The notes beneath the pieces are model-generated. The model was not told the DNA's origin, made no database searches, and was given only the letters and a program-made list of their open reading frames with translations. Positions 9,601-19,400 of a stretch of 48,952 nt of DNA are shown here, piece after piece (the stretch's first letter is position 1; each line of letters begins with the position of its first letter). The position numbers and the translations under genes are program-made. The stretch is from an uncultured Alphaproteobacteria bacterium (GTDB lineage Bacteria > Pseudomonadota > Alphaproteobacteria > RF32 > CAG-239): NCBI GenBank assembly GCA_947588655.1, contig CANPYS010000012.1:1-48952 (forward strand). The letters run 5' to 3'.

Positions 9601-9973
9601 GCTTCCTAACAAAGCAATTGTTGTTCACAAACCTGAATCTGAATGGATCGCGATTGATGATACCTTTAAGTTTAAATTTAGTTTATATATGGATGATTTG
9701 GTTAAAGTAACGAAAGGTAAGAAAACTATATTAGGATACTTTAAAGGTACACACAGAGTTAACGCCTCAATTACCCTCAAAGCTCATGACGAATCTTTTG
9801 AAGTTTCCGGAATAGGGGTGAAACAACTTGATAATATTCAAAAATATATGGTTGATCCTTTAGGCGTTACTATAGAAGTAAAGCAAGAAAGGCGTCAACT
9901 TCTCACGGGCATCAAATCTAATCATCAACGTTATTTGGAAAAGAAACAGAAAAAACTTCAAAAGGAAATTTAA
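6626..9973 (+). CDS. cas9: CRISPR-associated endonuclease Cas9, type II-C
   Basis: A 1115-aa RNA-guided DNA endonuclease, within the compact type II-C size range. Visible landmarks: RuvC-I with D9 in GLDVGVGSIGW; an arginine-rich bridge helix at about 64-92; RuvC-II with E625 in IHIELATD; an HNH nuclease with D712-H713 in QIDHIIPISRSFNDSLNNK and a downstream ENQQKRN element; RuvC-III HHAQDA at 857-862 (H858 and D861 equivalent to the usual catalytic pair). The last 200 residues should hold the PAM-interacting domain. All nuclease residues are present, so it should be active. The start has GAGGTG upstream. Its stop overlaps the cas1 start by one base. The gene is visibly more A+T-rich than rpoBC or atp genes, consistent with transfer. 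Confidence 0.98.
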   Translation: MKKRVLGLDVGVGSIGWAVVDIEEKEERKVVNADINNSAKINDEKIVGAGVRIFQQPIDRNKKSLALIRGEARRARATIERKAERLKYLIKLAKKYALINDTFKLSDFDAPKNTSPKEWDVWGLRDRAVTEKLSNLEIFRVLYHIANHRGFYFPTKAERMDEVAQKEDKITDEEAKKKADENKKIKNSLRKNHKAFLEGKYQTIGQYISQLSQKHNKSDDYSLSIQREDLREEARKIFEFQRSKGNSALCTEFEEQYINNVLMYMTPINEKKLQKMMGICELTGEICFPKEGYASELFTFYNRLNNLAIENKSFKTSEKNKDKKISEIKEKILQLALQKEKVSFSDLREILNLTDFDDKFNLCSYREFNPEYEKIITIKRDKIENIKIDDFSMYNIQGETDVYNCWQDVKPKVKQYFDKNKDAKDKKYYFSDIRKMIPNHQDEGLRFEKLKKDYCLSKEEIGEKDYYAQFEKDTFVSFPGYHKLKKKLKDDFNKLSVENLNDIAEALVYCKSDETRREYLIKKGIQDESLISQILDLNMNDLSKFSRVALTKLNEQLEKGLLFNDAKKEAGFEKKETKKTLQIDKYSGFFENNPTVARIISQLRKVINAITRNEKYKGIDEIHIELATDVANSKDKKARIENGQFRYKQQKDLARERCKELGLNPDDGDTLLRFRLAEEQDWQCLYSGIHISPVESGKAPCGQISIFDCQIDHIIPISRSFNDSLNNKTLCADKENQQKRNMLPFEYFKSVKTEEEWEIFKARVKNLNKLSYTKKNNLLREQFTQEDMDKFISRDLNNTRYACRHIAEYLREHFDFSTAPNQNISDSKRIMVLGGGITAKLRHMWGLDKNRDESNKHHAQDAIVIACADDGHIYYICSILKDLEEKGQRPKHHLIMPWKTFREDVQKTLDNIFVSHQSRHKATGEIHEATIRTLNPNHKNYNPKNLKSGMKIRGGLANYGEMLRTDVFVKKTKTGKNNFYLVPVYLSDMGKELPNKAIVVHKPESEWIAIDDTFKFKFSLYMDDLVKVTKGKKTILGYFKGTHRVNASITLKAHDESFEVSGIGVKQLDNIQKYMVDPLGVTIEVKQERRQLLTGIKSNHQRYLEKKQKKLQKEI

Positions 9974-10887
9974 TGGGTTGGCGTATCTTACAAATTACAA
10001 AACCTTGTAAATTGCACATTCAGAATAAACAGTTTGTTTATGATCCTGTAGAAGGAGATGCCCTTAAACTTCCGTTGGAAGATATTTCTGTTATTATTTT
10101 GGAAAACAAACAAATTTCCTTAAATAATGCCTTAATTTCCGAGCTTGCTGAAAATGATATTGTTTTGTTTTCATGTAATGTGTCGCATTTGCCTTCCGGT
10201 GTTTATTTCCCGTTTCATAATCATTCCCGATATTCCGAAACAGCTTGGCAACAAGTGGAAATCACGACGCCTTTTAAAAAACGCTTGTGGCAAGATATTG
10301 TAAAAGCCAAAATCAACAATCAGGCTGATTGTTTAGATATTTTAAGCCGCCCTCATGCTTCAAAATTAAGAGAAATATCCAAATTGGTGCAATCTGGTGA
10401 TTCTAAAAATTCAGAGGCGTTCGCGGCTAATCTTTATTGGAAAAGTTTGTTTGAAACATTTAACCGAAGTGATGAATCAGATATACGTAATGCCGCTTTA
10501 AATTATGGCTACGCTATTGTGCGGGGATGTGTTGCTCGTTCGGTTGTGGGTGCCGGGCTATTGCCATGCTTTGGCTTGCATCATGCCAACAAGCTCAACC
10601 CTTTCAATCTGGTTGATGACCTTATGGAACCTTTCAGGCCATTTGTTGATTATATGGTTTTTAAGCTTAATTTTGAAAAAAGTATTGAATTGACACCAGA
10701 ATCTAAAAATAAAATTGTAGAAGTTTTGACACAGAATTGCATTTTCAATAACGAAGAAATTAATCTTTTGAAAGCGTGCGAGTTAACGGCGACAAGTTTG
10801 GCTAAAGCAATTAAAGTCAGCGATCCTAAGATGCTTCAAGTCCCAATTTTAAAAAAATTACCTTTATTTGAGCGAGGCTGTGGATAA
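9973..10887 (+). CDS. cas1: CRISPR adaptation integrase Cas1
   Basis: A 304-aa type II Cas1. It forms the Cas1-Cas2 integrase that inserts new spacers at the array. The family's metal-binding residues are visible: E148 in NSEAFAANLYW, a histidine in GLHHANKLNPF (203/204), and acidic residues in VDDLMEPFRPFVD (about 215-226). The start codon shares a base with the cas9 stop (TAATG), implying translational coupling. Length and motifs fit an intact gene. No csn2 or cas4 follows, which fits subtype II-C. Confidence 0.97.
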   Translation: MGWRILQITKPCKLHIQNKQFVYDPVEGDALKLPLEDISVIILENKQISLNNALISELAENDIVLFSCNVSHLPSGVYFPFHNHSRYSETAWQQVEITTPFKKRLWQDIVKAKINNQADCLDILSRPHASKLREISKLVQSGDSKNSEAFAANLYWKSLFETFNRSDESDIRNAALNYGYAIVRGCVARSVVGAGLLPCFGLHHANKLNPFNLVDDLMEPFRPFVDYMVFKLNFEKSIELTPESKNKIVEVLTQNCIFNNEEINLLKACELTATSLAKAIKVSDPKMLQVPILKKLPLFERGCG

Positions 10888-11217
10888 GTGGCGGTCGGTG
10901 GAGAAAGATTTATGCGCATGTTAGTGTTTTTTGACCTGCCGACACTCACAAAAACAGACAGAAAAAATGCGAGTCGCTTTAGGAATTTCCTTGTTAAAGA
11001 TGGATATACAATGTTGCAACTTTCTGTTTATTCCAGAATCTGTAAAGGACAAGATGATGTGGAAAAACACGCAAAACGCTTAAAAAGCTTGATTCCTAAA
11101 GAAGGAAGCGTTAGAATGTTAACAATAACAGAAAAGCAATATGCGTCTATGGAAATTTTAGTTGGGACGCTCAAAAAAGAGGAAGAAATAGGTGAAAAAC
11201 AGCTTTTATTACTCTAA
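10888..11217 (+). CDS. cas2: CRISPR adaptation protein Cas2
   Basis: A 109-aa protein with the family's first beta strand and conserved aspartate (MLVFFDLP), then FRNFLVKDGYTMLQLSVYSR and a C-terminal ITEKQY region. It is the structural partner of Cas1 in spacer integration. Two starts are possible: GTG 10888 directly after the cas1 stop, giving an N-terminus containing GERFMRM that I judge family-like, or ATG 10912 with GGAG eight bases upstream. The protein core is the same either way. Confidence 0.93.
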   Translation: MAVGGERFMRMLVFFDLPTLTKTDRKNASRFRNFLVKDGYTMLQLSVYSRICKGQDDVEKHAKRLKSLIPKEGSVRMLTITEKQYASMEILVGTLKKEEEIGEKQLLLL

Positions 11218-11236
11218 ATTTTCAACTTTAAAAATG

Positions 11237-11266
11237 AATAATCCGTTGGTAAATCAACGGATTATT
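11237..11266. terminator. Bidirectional hairpin between cas2 and the CRISPR array
   Basis: A perfect 12-bp stem (AATAATCCGTTG / CAACGGATTATT) with a 6-nt loop, placed between convergent cas and array transcripts. On the minus strand it is followed by a T-rich stretch, so it best fits the end of the pre-crRNA. On the plus strand the T-run is weak. Confidence 0.7.
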
Positions 11267-11274
11267 CACATTCT

Positions 11275-11971
11275 AGTATAGCATATCAGATTTGGAAAGC
11301 AAGCTATAACCCCCGCAGGCAGAAACGGCGCAGATACGAAAGTATAGCATATCAGATTTGGAAAGCAAGCTATAACTGTCCCTTCACCTTTTGCATACGG
11401 TGCAGGAGTATAGCATATCAGATTTGGAAAGCAAGCTATAACTAGTTTTTTTTCCATTGCTTAGCCTCACAGAGTATAGCATATCAGATTTGGAAAGCAA
11501 GCTATAACCTCTTCCATACCAACATTTTGAAGTAGTTTAGTATAGCATATCAGATTTGGAAAGCAAGCTATAACAAGAGTTCGGAAAGGCAGGACATAAA
11601 GGTTAGTATAGCATATCAGATTTGGAAAGCAAGCTATAACATAGTATGCCGAATCCAGCTCGTCCATATCAAGTATAGCATATCAGATTTGGAAAGCAAG
11701 CTATAACCATATATGGGCTAAAAAGGCGTTACAGGGGAGTATAGCATATCAGATTTGGAAAGCAAGCTATAACCTTATTTTTCAACGCTTTCAGATTGTT
11801 GATAGTATAGCATATCAGATTTGGAAAGCAAGCTATAACTAACCTACTTCATATACGACAAAAAAACGGAGTATAGCATATCAGATTTGGAAAGCAAGCT
11901 ATAACCAAATATACTACTCGCTTTTGTCATCTCTTAGTATAGCATATCAGATTTGGAAAGCAAGCTATAAC
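11275..11971 (-). CRISPR. Type II-C CRISPR array: 11 repeats of 36 bp, 10 spacers
   Basis: Repeats start at 11275, 11341, 11407, 11473, 11539, 11605, 11672, 11738, 11804, 11870 and 11936. Spacers are 30 bp, except 31 bp for the one at 11641-11671. By eye all 11 repeats are identical. On the minus strand each begins GTTATAGCTTGC and ends ATGCTATACT. This is the crRNA orientation, as shown by the anti-repeat at 6515 and by the family pattern of type II repeats. The array is therefore transcribed toward cas2, convergent with the cas operon. The repeat's last bases, TGCTATACT, form an extended -10 box, so each repeat can promote its own crRNA. No spacer matches elsewhere in the window were noticed. 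Confidence 0.99.
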
Positions 11972-12177
11972 TTTCTGTTTGATATATCCCCTTATAATAA
12001 TTAAATATACCTTCTTATATAAATCATAATATTGTCCTTTTATTTGATAAAGCTTATCATATACCTTATCTAATATTTCATTGATATATATTTAAGGTCA
12101 TTATCTCAATTATATTTTATAAAATTTTCCTCAAAATATATATTTTTTGACAAAGCGTCTTTTAGGATTTTAAATAC
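11972..12177 (-). other. A+T-rich leader-side region of the CRISPR array
   Basis: About 200 bp with no gene, very A+T-rich, lying upstream of the array in its inferred minus-strand direction. It contains a small palindrome TGATAA-AGC-TTATCA near 12047. Its position opposite the cas genes fits a leader where new spacers would enter, but II-C arrays may not need a leader promoter. No clear -35/-10 pair stands out. The 3' end of the rpoC transcript reaches into the right edge. Confidence 0.5.
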
Positions 12178-12209
12178 AAAAACACCGCCCTTTATCAGAG
12201 CGGTGTTTT
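12178..12209 (-). terminator. Terminator of the rpoBC operon
   Basis: A stem of about 11 bp (AAAACACCGC pairing with GCGGTGTTTT, 11-nt loop) just after the rpoC stop. On the minus strand it is followed by further T residues. Confidence 0.85.
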
Positions 12210-12223
12210 GAAAGCCTAAACGG

Positions 12224-15200
12224 TTATTCTGCCGGCGTTTCTGCCACAGTTTCCGTTTGCGCGTTGTTCTCAAGTCGGGCATTTGCTGCCGCTTCGCGTT
12301 GCGCCAGAATTTCTTTATCATTCTGAGCCGCCACACGTCGCAGTGAGCGTAATACCGTACCCGTACCGGCCGGAATTAAACGACCGACAATCACGTTTTC
12401 TTTCAAGCCATAAAGCTTGTCCACCTTGCCGGCAACAGCCGCCTCGGTCAAAACACGCGTGGTTTCTTGGAAGGAGGCCGCCGAAATAAACGACTTGGTC
12501 TGCAAAGATGCCTTTGTAATACCTAACAAGATCGGGTCAGCCGTTGCAGGCGTACCGTTTTCGGCAATCGTCTTGGCGTTTTCTTCCTCAAAGACATCAC
12601 GATCAACCTGTTCGCCAACCAAGAATGTGGTGTCGCCCGGCGTGACAATTTCAACTTTGCGCAACATTTGCGATACAATCACTTCAATGTGCTTATCGTT
12701 AATTTTCACACCTTGCAAGCGGTAAACGTCTTGGACTTCCTTGACCAAATATTCAGCCAATTTTTCAACACCCAACACACGCAAAATATCGTGCGGGGCG
12801 GGTGTGCCTTCAACCAGCATATCACCTTTCTTGACTTTATCGCCGTCTTGAACAACCAAATGGCGACCTTTCGGGATTAAGTACTCAATCGGCTCGCCCT
12901 TCTGCGGGATAACCGTGATACGCTGTTTGGCTTTATAGTCTTTGCCAAACTCAACCATACCGTCAATATCAGAGATAAGAGCCTGATCTTTCGGGTGACG
13001 CGCTTCAAAAAGCTCAGCCACACGCGGCAGACCACCGGTAATATCTTTGGTCTTGGAGCTTTCTCTCGGAATACGGGCAATGACGTCACCAACTTTCACT
13101 TCAGAGCCGTTGTCCACATTCAACACGGCATCCACCGAAAGATAATAACGCGCTTCCTTGCCGTTATCAAAGTTGACAGGCTTGCCTTTGGCATCTTTTA
13201 AGACAATGCTCGGCTTTAACGAAGCATTCGCCGAGGCGCCGCTGCGCCAATCAACCACGACCTTGGAAACAATACCCGTGGTTTCATCCATATTTTCACG
13301 AACCGAAACGTTGTTGATTAAGTCCACAAGCTCGGCGCGACCGGCTTTTTCAGAAATGACCGGCACCGTAAACGGATCCCACTCGGCAACCTTTTGGCCT
13401 TTTTTGACCTTGGTGCCTTCATTTACCAAAACGGTTGTTCCGTAAGGCACATGATGACGTGATTTTTCACGCCCTTGGGCATCTTCAATCACAATATCGC
13501 AGTTACGTGACAAAACAATCAAATGACCTTCCGAATCCGTGACCGTATGTTTGTTGTCTAATTTCAAAACACCGGCAAACGGCACTTCCACTGTGGATTG
13601 CTCGGCTGATTTTGAAGCCGCGCCACCAATATGGAATGTACGCATCGTTAATTGGGTACCTGGTTCGCCAATGGATTGCGCCGCAATCACGCCAACCGCC
13701 TCGCCGACGTTGACCGGCGTACCACGCGCTAAATCGCGCCCGTAGCAAGCCGCGCAAACGCCGTGCTCGGATTCACAGGTTAAGACAGAACGGATTTTAA
13801 CTTGTTCCACACCTGCTTTTTCAACCAATTCGGCATCGTTTTCATCAATTAAACGACCTTTTTGGATAAGCACTTCGCCTGTTTCAGGATGAACAATATC
13901 TTCCTGAACGGTTCTGCCTAAAATGCGCTCGCCAATTGAAACAATCACGTTGCCACCGTCCACGACCGGACGCACGATAATACCGCGCTCCGTGCCGCAG
14001 TTTGTTTCTGTGACAACAACATCTTGCGCCACATCAACCAAACGACGCGTTAAGTAACCGGAGTTTGCCGTTTTCAAAGCCGTATCCGCCAAACCTTTAC
14101 GCGCACCGTGCGTGGAGTTAAAGTATTCGGAAACGGTTAAGCCCTCTTTAAAGTTAGAGATAATCGGTTGTTCAATAATCTCTCCCGAAGGTTTTGCCAT
14201 CAGGCCACGCATACCCGCTAATTGACGCATTTGCGCCACGCTACCACGCGCGCCAGAGTGCGCCATCATGTAAACCGAGTTGATGTAACCATGTTCCGTC
14301 TTGGAAATGTTTTTCATCATTTCATCAGCAATTTTATCGGTACAGGCCGCCCAAATATCAACAACTTTGTTGTATTTTTCGCCCTTGGTGATTAAACCGT
14401 TTTGATATTGCTGTTCAAACTCTTTAACCTGTTTGGTGGTTTCTTCAATCAGCTCTTTCTTGGCGGCAGGAACAATCAAATCGTCCTTACCGAAAGAAAT
14501 GCCCGCCTTGCAAGCGTTTGTAAAGCCCAAGGTCATTATTTTATCAACCATCAAGCAGGTTTCTTTCTGTCCGCAATGACGATAAACCGTGTCAATGATT
14601 TCAGAAATTTCTTTCTTCTTAAGCAAGCGGTTCACCAATGAGAACGGAATGTGCGGATTTTTTGGCAAAATGTCTGAAACAATCAAACGTCCCGGCGTGG
14701 TATCTACCAAGCCGTATTTTGTTTCGCCGTTATCATCCACATATTCCATGCGGCATTTAATTTTGGCGTGCAAGTCAACAACCTTGGCGTCTAAGGCCAT
14801 GCTCACTTCATCAGCATCAGCATAAATGCCACCCTCGCCCATCACGCCGTCAGCTTCATAAGTTAAGTAATAAATGCCCAAAACCATGTCTTGTGAAGGC
14901 ACAATAATCGGCTTACCAGATGCCGGCGACAAAATGTTGTTTGTAGACATCATCAGCACGCGGGCTTCTAACTGCGCTTCAATGGAAAGCGGCACGTGAA
15001 CGGCCATTTGGTCACCATCAAAGTCGGCGTTAAAAGCGGTACAAACCAACGGGTGCAAGTGAATGGCCTTACCTTCAACCAACACCGGCTCAAAAGCTTG
15101 AATACCCAAGCGGTGCAATGTCGGCGCACGGTTTAACAAAACAGGATGCTCACGAATGACCTCTTCCAAAATGTCCCAAACCTCGGGGCGCTCTTTTTCC

Positions 15201-16405
15201 ACCATACGCTTTGCCGCTTTAATGGTGGTGGCGTGGCCGTAAAGTTCCAGTTTGGAATAGACAAACGGCTTAAAGAGCTCAAGCGCCATTTTCTTCGGCA
15301 AGCCGCATTGTTGCAGTTTGAGTTCAGGACCAACCGTAATCACAGAACGACCTGAATAGTCCACACGTTTACCCAACAAGTTCTGACGGAAACGTCCCTG
15401 CTTACCTTTGAGCATATCTGATAGGGATTTCAACGGACGCTTGCTTGTGCCTGTAATGGCGCGCGCACGGCGACCGTTATCAAACAAGGCGTCAACAGAT
15501 TCTTGGAGCATACGTTTTTCATTTCTGACAATGATTTCAGGCGCGTGCAATTCCAACAAACGTTTCAAACGATTGTTACGGTTAATGACACGACGATACA
15601 GATCATTCAAATCAGAAGTTGCGAAACGACCGCCGTCTAACGGCACCAACGGACGCAACTCAGGCGGAATAACCGGCAAAACCGTTAAAATCATCCACTC
15701 AGGTTTTGTATTAGAATCAATGAATGATTCCACAATCTTCAAGCGTTTGACTAACTTTTTGCGTTTCGCCTCAGAGTTTGTTTCTTTGAGCTCAGCGCGC
15801 ATGTTGGCACGCTCGGCTTCCAAATCAATGTTGGCTAAAATTTCGCGAATAGCCTCTGCGCCAATGCCGGCACGGAAAGATTCTTCACCATATTTATCCA
15901 AAGCGTCCTGATACTCGTCTTCCGTTAAAAGCTGATTGAGTGTTAAATCTGTTAGACCCGGCTCAATCACGATGTAGCTTTCAAAATAAAGCACGCGCTC
16001 TAAAGCTTTCATCGGAATATCCGTCAACATGGAAATACGGCTTGGCAACGATTTCAAAAACCAAATGTGTGCCACAGGCGCGGCCAACTCAATGTGACCC
16101 ATACGCTCACGACGCACTTTTGAAAGCGTGACTTCAACACCGCACTTTTCGCAGACAATACCGCGATATTTCATACGTTTATATTTGCCGCACAAGCATT
16201 CGTAATCCTTCACAGGACCGAAAATGCGTGCGCAGAACAAACCGTCACGCTCGGGTTTAAATGTGCGGTAGTTAATGGTTTCAGGCTTCTTGACTTCGCC
16301 ATACGACCACGAACGAATTTGTTCAGGGGAAGCAATAGAGATTTTGATTTCATCAAAAGACTCTTCAGCCGGTTGCTGACCAAAAAATTTCATTACATCA
16401 TTCAT
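12224..16405 (-). CDS. rpoC: DNA-directed RNA polymerase subunit beta'
   Basis: A 1393-aa catalytic subunit of RNA polymerase. The N-terminal zinc site shows CLCGK and CEKCGVEV near residues 70-90. The active-site loop [12 protein letters not shown] coordinates the catalytic magnesium. A second zinc site is [13 protein letters not shown]. The length matches alphaproteobacterial beta'. ATG 16405 is preceded by AAAAGGAG. It lies 17 bp downstream of rpoB, so the two are co-transcribed and end at the hairpin 12178-12209. In many bacteria rpsL/rpsG follow rpoC; here the CRISPR array follows. Confidence 0.99.
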   Translation of the reverse strand: MNDVMKFFGQQPAEESFDEIKISIASPEQIRSWSYGEVKKPETINYRTFKPERDGLFCARIFGPVKDYECLCGKYKRMKYRGIVCEKCGVEVTLSKVRRERMGHIELAAPVAHIWFLKSLPSRISMLTDIPMKALERVLYFESYIVIEPGLTDLTLNQLLTEDEYQDALDKYGEESFRAGIGAEAIREILANIDLEAERANMRAELKETNSEAKRKKLVKRLKIVESFIDSNTKPEWMILTVLPVIPPELRPLVPLDGGRFATSDLNDLYRRVINRNNRLKRLLELHAPEIIVRNEKRMLQESVDALFDNGRRARAITGTSKRPLKSLSDMLKGKQGRFRQNLLGKRVDYSGRSVITVGPELKLQQCGLPKKMALELFKPFVYSKLELYGHATTIKAAKRMVEKERPEVWDILEEVIREHPVLLNRAPTLHRLGIQAFEPVLVEGKAIHLHPLVCTAFNADFDGDQMAVHVPLSIEAQLEARVLMMSTNNILSPASGKPIIVPSQDMVLGIYYLTYEADGVMGEGGIYADADEVSMALDAKVVDLHAKIKCRMEYVDDNGETKYGLVDTTPGRLIVSDILPKNPHIPFSLVNRLLKKKEISEIIDTVYRHCGQKETCLMVDKIMTLGFTNACKAGISFGKDDLIVPAAKKELIEETTKQVKEFEQQYQNGLITKGEKYNKVVDIWAACTDKIADEMMKNISKTEHGYINSVYMMAHSGARGSVAQMRQLAGMRGLMAKPSGEIIEQPIISNFKEGLTVSEYFNSTHGARKGLADTALKTANSGYLTRRLVDVAQDVVVTETNCGTERGIIVRPVVDGGNVIVSIGERILGRTVQEDIVHPETGEVLIQKGRLIDENDAELVEKAGVEQVKIRSVLTCESEHGVCAACYGRDLARGTPVNVGEAVGVIAAQSIGEPGTQLTMRTFHIGGAASKSAEQSTVEVPFAGVLKLDNKHTVTDSEGHLIVLSRNCDIVIEDAQGREKSRHHVPYGTTVLVNEGTKVKKGQKVAEWDPFTVPVISEKAGRAELVDLINNVSVRENMDETTGIVSKVVVDWRSGASANASLKPSIVLKDAKGKPVNFDNGKEARYYLSVDAVLNVDNGSEVKVGDVIARIPRESSKTKDITGGLPRVAELFEARHPKDQALISDIDGMVEFGKDYKAKQRITVIPQKGEPIEYLIPKGRHLVVQDGDKVKKGDMLVEGTPAPHDILRVLGVEKLAEYLVKEVQDVYRLQGVKINDKHIEVIVSQMLRKVEIVTPGDTTFLVGEQVDRDVFEEENAKTIAENGTPATADPILLGITKASLQTKSFISAASFQETTRVLTEAAVAGKVDKLYGLKENVIVGRLIPAGTGTVLRSLRRVAAQNDKEILAQREAAANARLENNAQTETVAETPAE

Positions 16406-16422
16406 ATTCTCAAACTCCTTTT

Positions 16423-19400
16423 CTAAACTTCTTCGTTCATCATTTCAACGTTCAAGCACAAAGACTTCATTTCCTTGACCAAAACGTTAAACGATTCAGG
16501 AACGCCTGTTTCAAAGGTATCTTCGCCACGGACAATTGCCTCATAAACCTTGGTACGACCGTTCACGTCATCAGACTTGACGGTTAACATTTCTTGCAAG
16601 GTATATGCCGCACCGTAAGCTTGCAACGCCCACACTTCCATTTCGCCGAAGCGTTGACCACCAAATTGGGCTTTACCACCCAAAGGCTGTTGTGTGACCA
16701 AGCTGTACGGACCAACTGAACGAGCGTGCATCTTTTCATCAACAATGTGGTGCAGTTTAATCATGTAAATGATACCCACCGTCACTTTACGGTCAAATTT
16801 TTCACCTGTACGACCATCGTAAAGATCAATTTGACCAGATGTCGGCAAACCTGCCATTTCAAGCATATTGTTGATGTCATCATTGCTGGCGCCATCAAAA
16901 ACAGGTGTTGCCATTGGAATACCGTCTTTGAGGTTTGCTATCAGCTCCATTTTTTCAGGTTCCGAAAGCGGGGCAATGTCAGATTTATATTGCTTTTCGC
17001 CATAAATTTGCTTCAAACGCTTATTTAAATCTTCAATTGTCTTTTCGCCACGTTTATATTGTTCGCACATCTCGTTTAATTGCTTGCCAAGTTCTTTGGC
17101 CGCCCAACCGAGGTGTGTTTCCAAAATTTGTCCCACGTTCATACGCGAAGGCACGCCCAACGGGTTCAACACAATGTCAACCGGTGTGCCGTCTTCCATA
17201 TAAGGCATATCTTGCAACGGCAACACGCGGGAAACTGTACCTTTGTTTCCGTGACGACCGGCCATTTTATCGCCGGTTTGCATTTTACGCTTGGTCGCGA
17301 TGAAAACTTTAACCATTTTCAACACGCCAGGAAGCAAATCGTCACCACGTTGAACTTTCTCAACCTTGTCATCAAAGTGTTTTTGAACTTTAGCGACACG
17401 GTCATCAAAAGCCGCGGAAAGCTCCTCAATCTGCGCCATAACGTTTTCGTCTTTCACAACAATCTTACGCCATTGCGCTGAGGGCATTTCATCAAGCATT
17501 TCAGCCGTGATTTTAGCCTTTTTGGCAATGCCTTTGGGCGCGTCAACGACTGTCTGACCGACAAGCATTGATTTTAAGCGCGCGTCAAAGCTGCGGCGAA
17601 CAATGGCAATTTCATCATCACGGTCTTTCGCCAATTGTGAAATTTCTTGTTGTTCAATGGAAAGAGCGCGTTCATCTTTTTCAACGCCACGGCGTGAAAA
17701 TACATGAACATCAACCACAACGCCCTCAATGCCCGGTTGGACGCGCAAAGATGTGTCGCGCACATCGCTTGCCTTTTCGCCAAAAATAGCGCGGAGAAGT
17801 TTTTCTTCAGGCGTGACGGGCGATTCACCTTTCGGGGTGACTTTACCAACCAAAATATCGCCAGCTTTCACTTCGGCACCAATGTAAACAATGCCCGCTT
17901 CATCCAAGTTTCTTAAAGCTTCTTCGCCAACATTGGGGATATCGCGCGTGATTTCTTCCTGTCCGAGCTTGGTATCGCGCGCCATAACCTCAAATTCTTC
18001 AATATGAAGCGAGGTTAAAACATCATCACGCGAAATGCGCTCAGAAAGCAAAATCGCATCTTCGTAGTTCAAACCATTCCAAGGCATAAACGCCACCAAA
18101 ACGTTTTTACCCAAAGCAAGCTCGCCCATGTTGGTGCAAGGACCGTCCGCAATGATATCGCCGGCCTTGATTTTATCGCCAACTTTGACAAGCGGCACTT
18201 GGTTAATGCAGGTGTTTTGGTTGGAACGGCGGAATTTTTGCAACCGATAAATTTCAACACCGACTTCGCCGGCCTTGCTTGAATCGGAGCGAATCACAAT
18301 ACGGTTGGCATCAACAGAGTCAACCACGCCGTCATACTTTGCAACCAACGTTGCGCCCGAATCTTTGGCCACCGTTTCTTCAATGCCGGTACCAATTAAC
18401 GGGGCTTCACTACGAAGCAACGGCACGCCTTGGCGTTGCATGTTTGAACCCATCAAAGCACGGTTTGCGTCATCAGATTCCAAGAAAGGAATCAAGGCTG
18501 TTGCCACAGAGACCAACTGTTTTGGCGAAACATCAATCAAACCAATTTCAGCCGGACTTGCAAAAATCACCTCACCGGCTTTGCGGCAGGCAATCATATC
18601 ATTTTCAAAGTGACCGTCATCTTTGACCTTGGCATTAGATTCAGCAATAATAAATTTGCTTTCTTCATCTGCGGAAAGATAAACAACATCTTTGGTCACC
18701 ACGCCGTTGACAACCTTTCTGTACGGACATTCAATAAAGCCGTATTTATTGATGCGGGCATAGGTTGAAAGCGAGTTAATCAAACCGATGTTCGGACCTT
18801 CAGGCGTTTCAATCGGGCAGATACGACCATAGTGCGTGGGGTGCACGTCGCGGACTTCAAAGCCGGCGCGATCACGTGACAAACCACCAGGGCCCAAAGC
18901 CGACAAACGGCGCTTGTGGGTAATTTCCGACAACGGGTTGTTCTGGTCCATAAATTGCGAGAGCTGTGAAGAGCCGAAAAATTCGCGAATAACGGCCGCA
19001 ATCGGTTTCGCATTAACTAAATCTTGCGGTTTGACGTTGTTTAAAACTTCGGCGCTCATCTTTTCACGAATCGCGCGCTCCATTCTGAGCAAGCCCATAC
19101 GATATTGATTTTCCATCAACTCGCCAACGGAACGAACACGACGATTGCCCAAGTGGTCAATATCGTCCACTTCGCCTTTGCCGTCACGCAATTCAATCAT
19201 GTGTTTGATGATGCGCAAAATATCGTCTTTGCGCAAAATGCGGTATGTATCAGGCGCTTCTTCAAACGGAATATCTAACGCCAAATTCATCTTCACACGA
19301 CCGACAGAGGAAAGATCGTAACGATCTTCATCAAAGAAAAGGTTTTTAAATACCTGATGCGAGGCTTCCAACGTGGCTGGTTCGCCCGGGCGCATCACAC

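Noticed and set aside
11266-11667. Open frames on the minus strand with a repeated VIACFPNLICYT peptide
   Set aside because: They are translations of the CRISPR repeat and have no coding meaning.
11311-11935. Self-targeting spacers
   Set aside because: I looked for spacer phrases elsewhere in the window and noticed none, but this was by eye and not a full search.
11972-12177. A dedicated leader promoter for the CRISPR array
   Set aside because: Only weak matches (for example TTGAGA with a poor -10 near 12081-12109) in very A+T-rich DNA; the in-repeat boxes are much better.
15408-15911. Long antisense frames inside rpoC and rpoB (for example 167 aa at 15408-15911)
   Set aside because: They are shadows of strongly conserved genes; no ribosome-binding site or family features.
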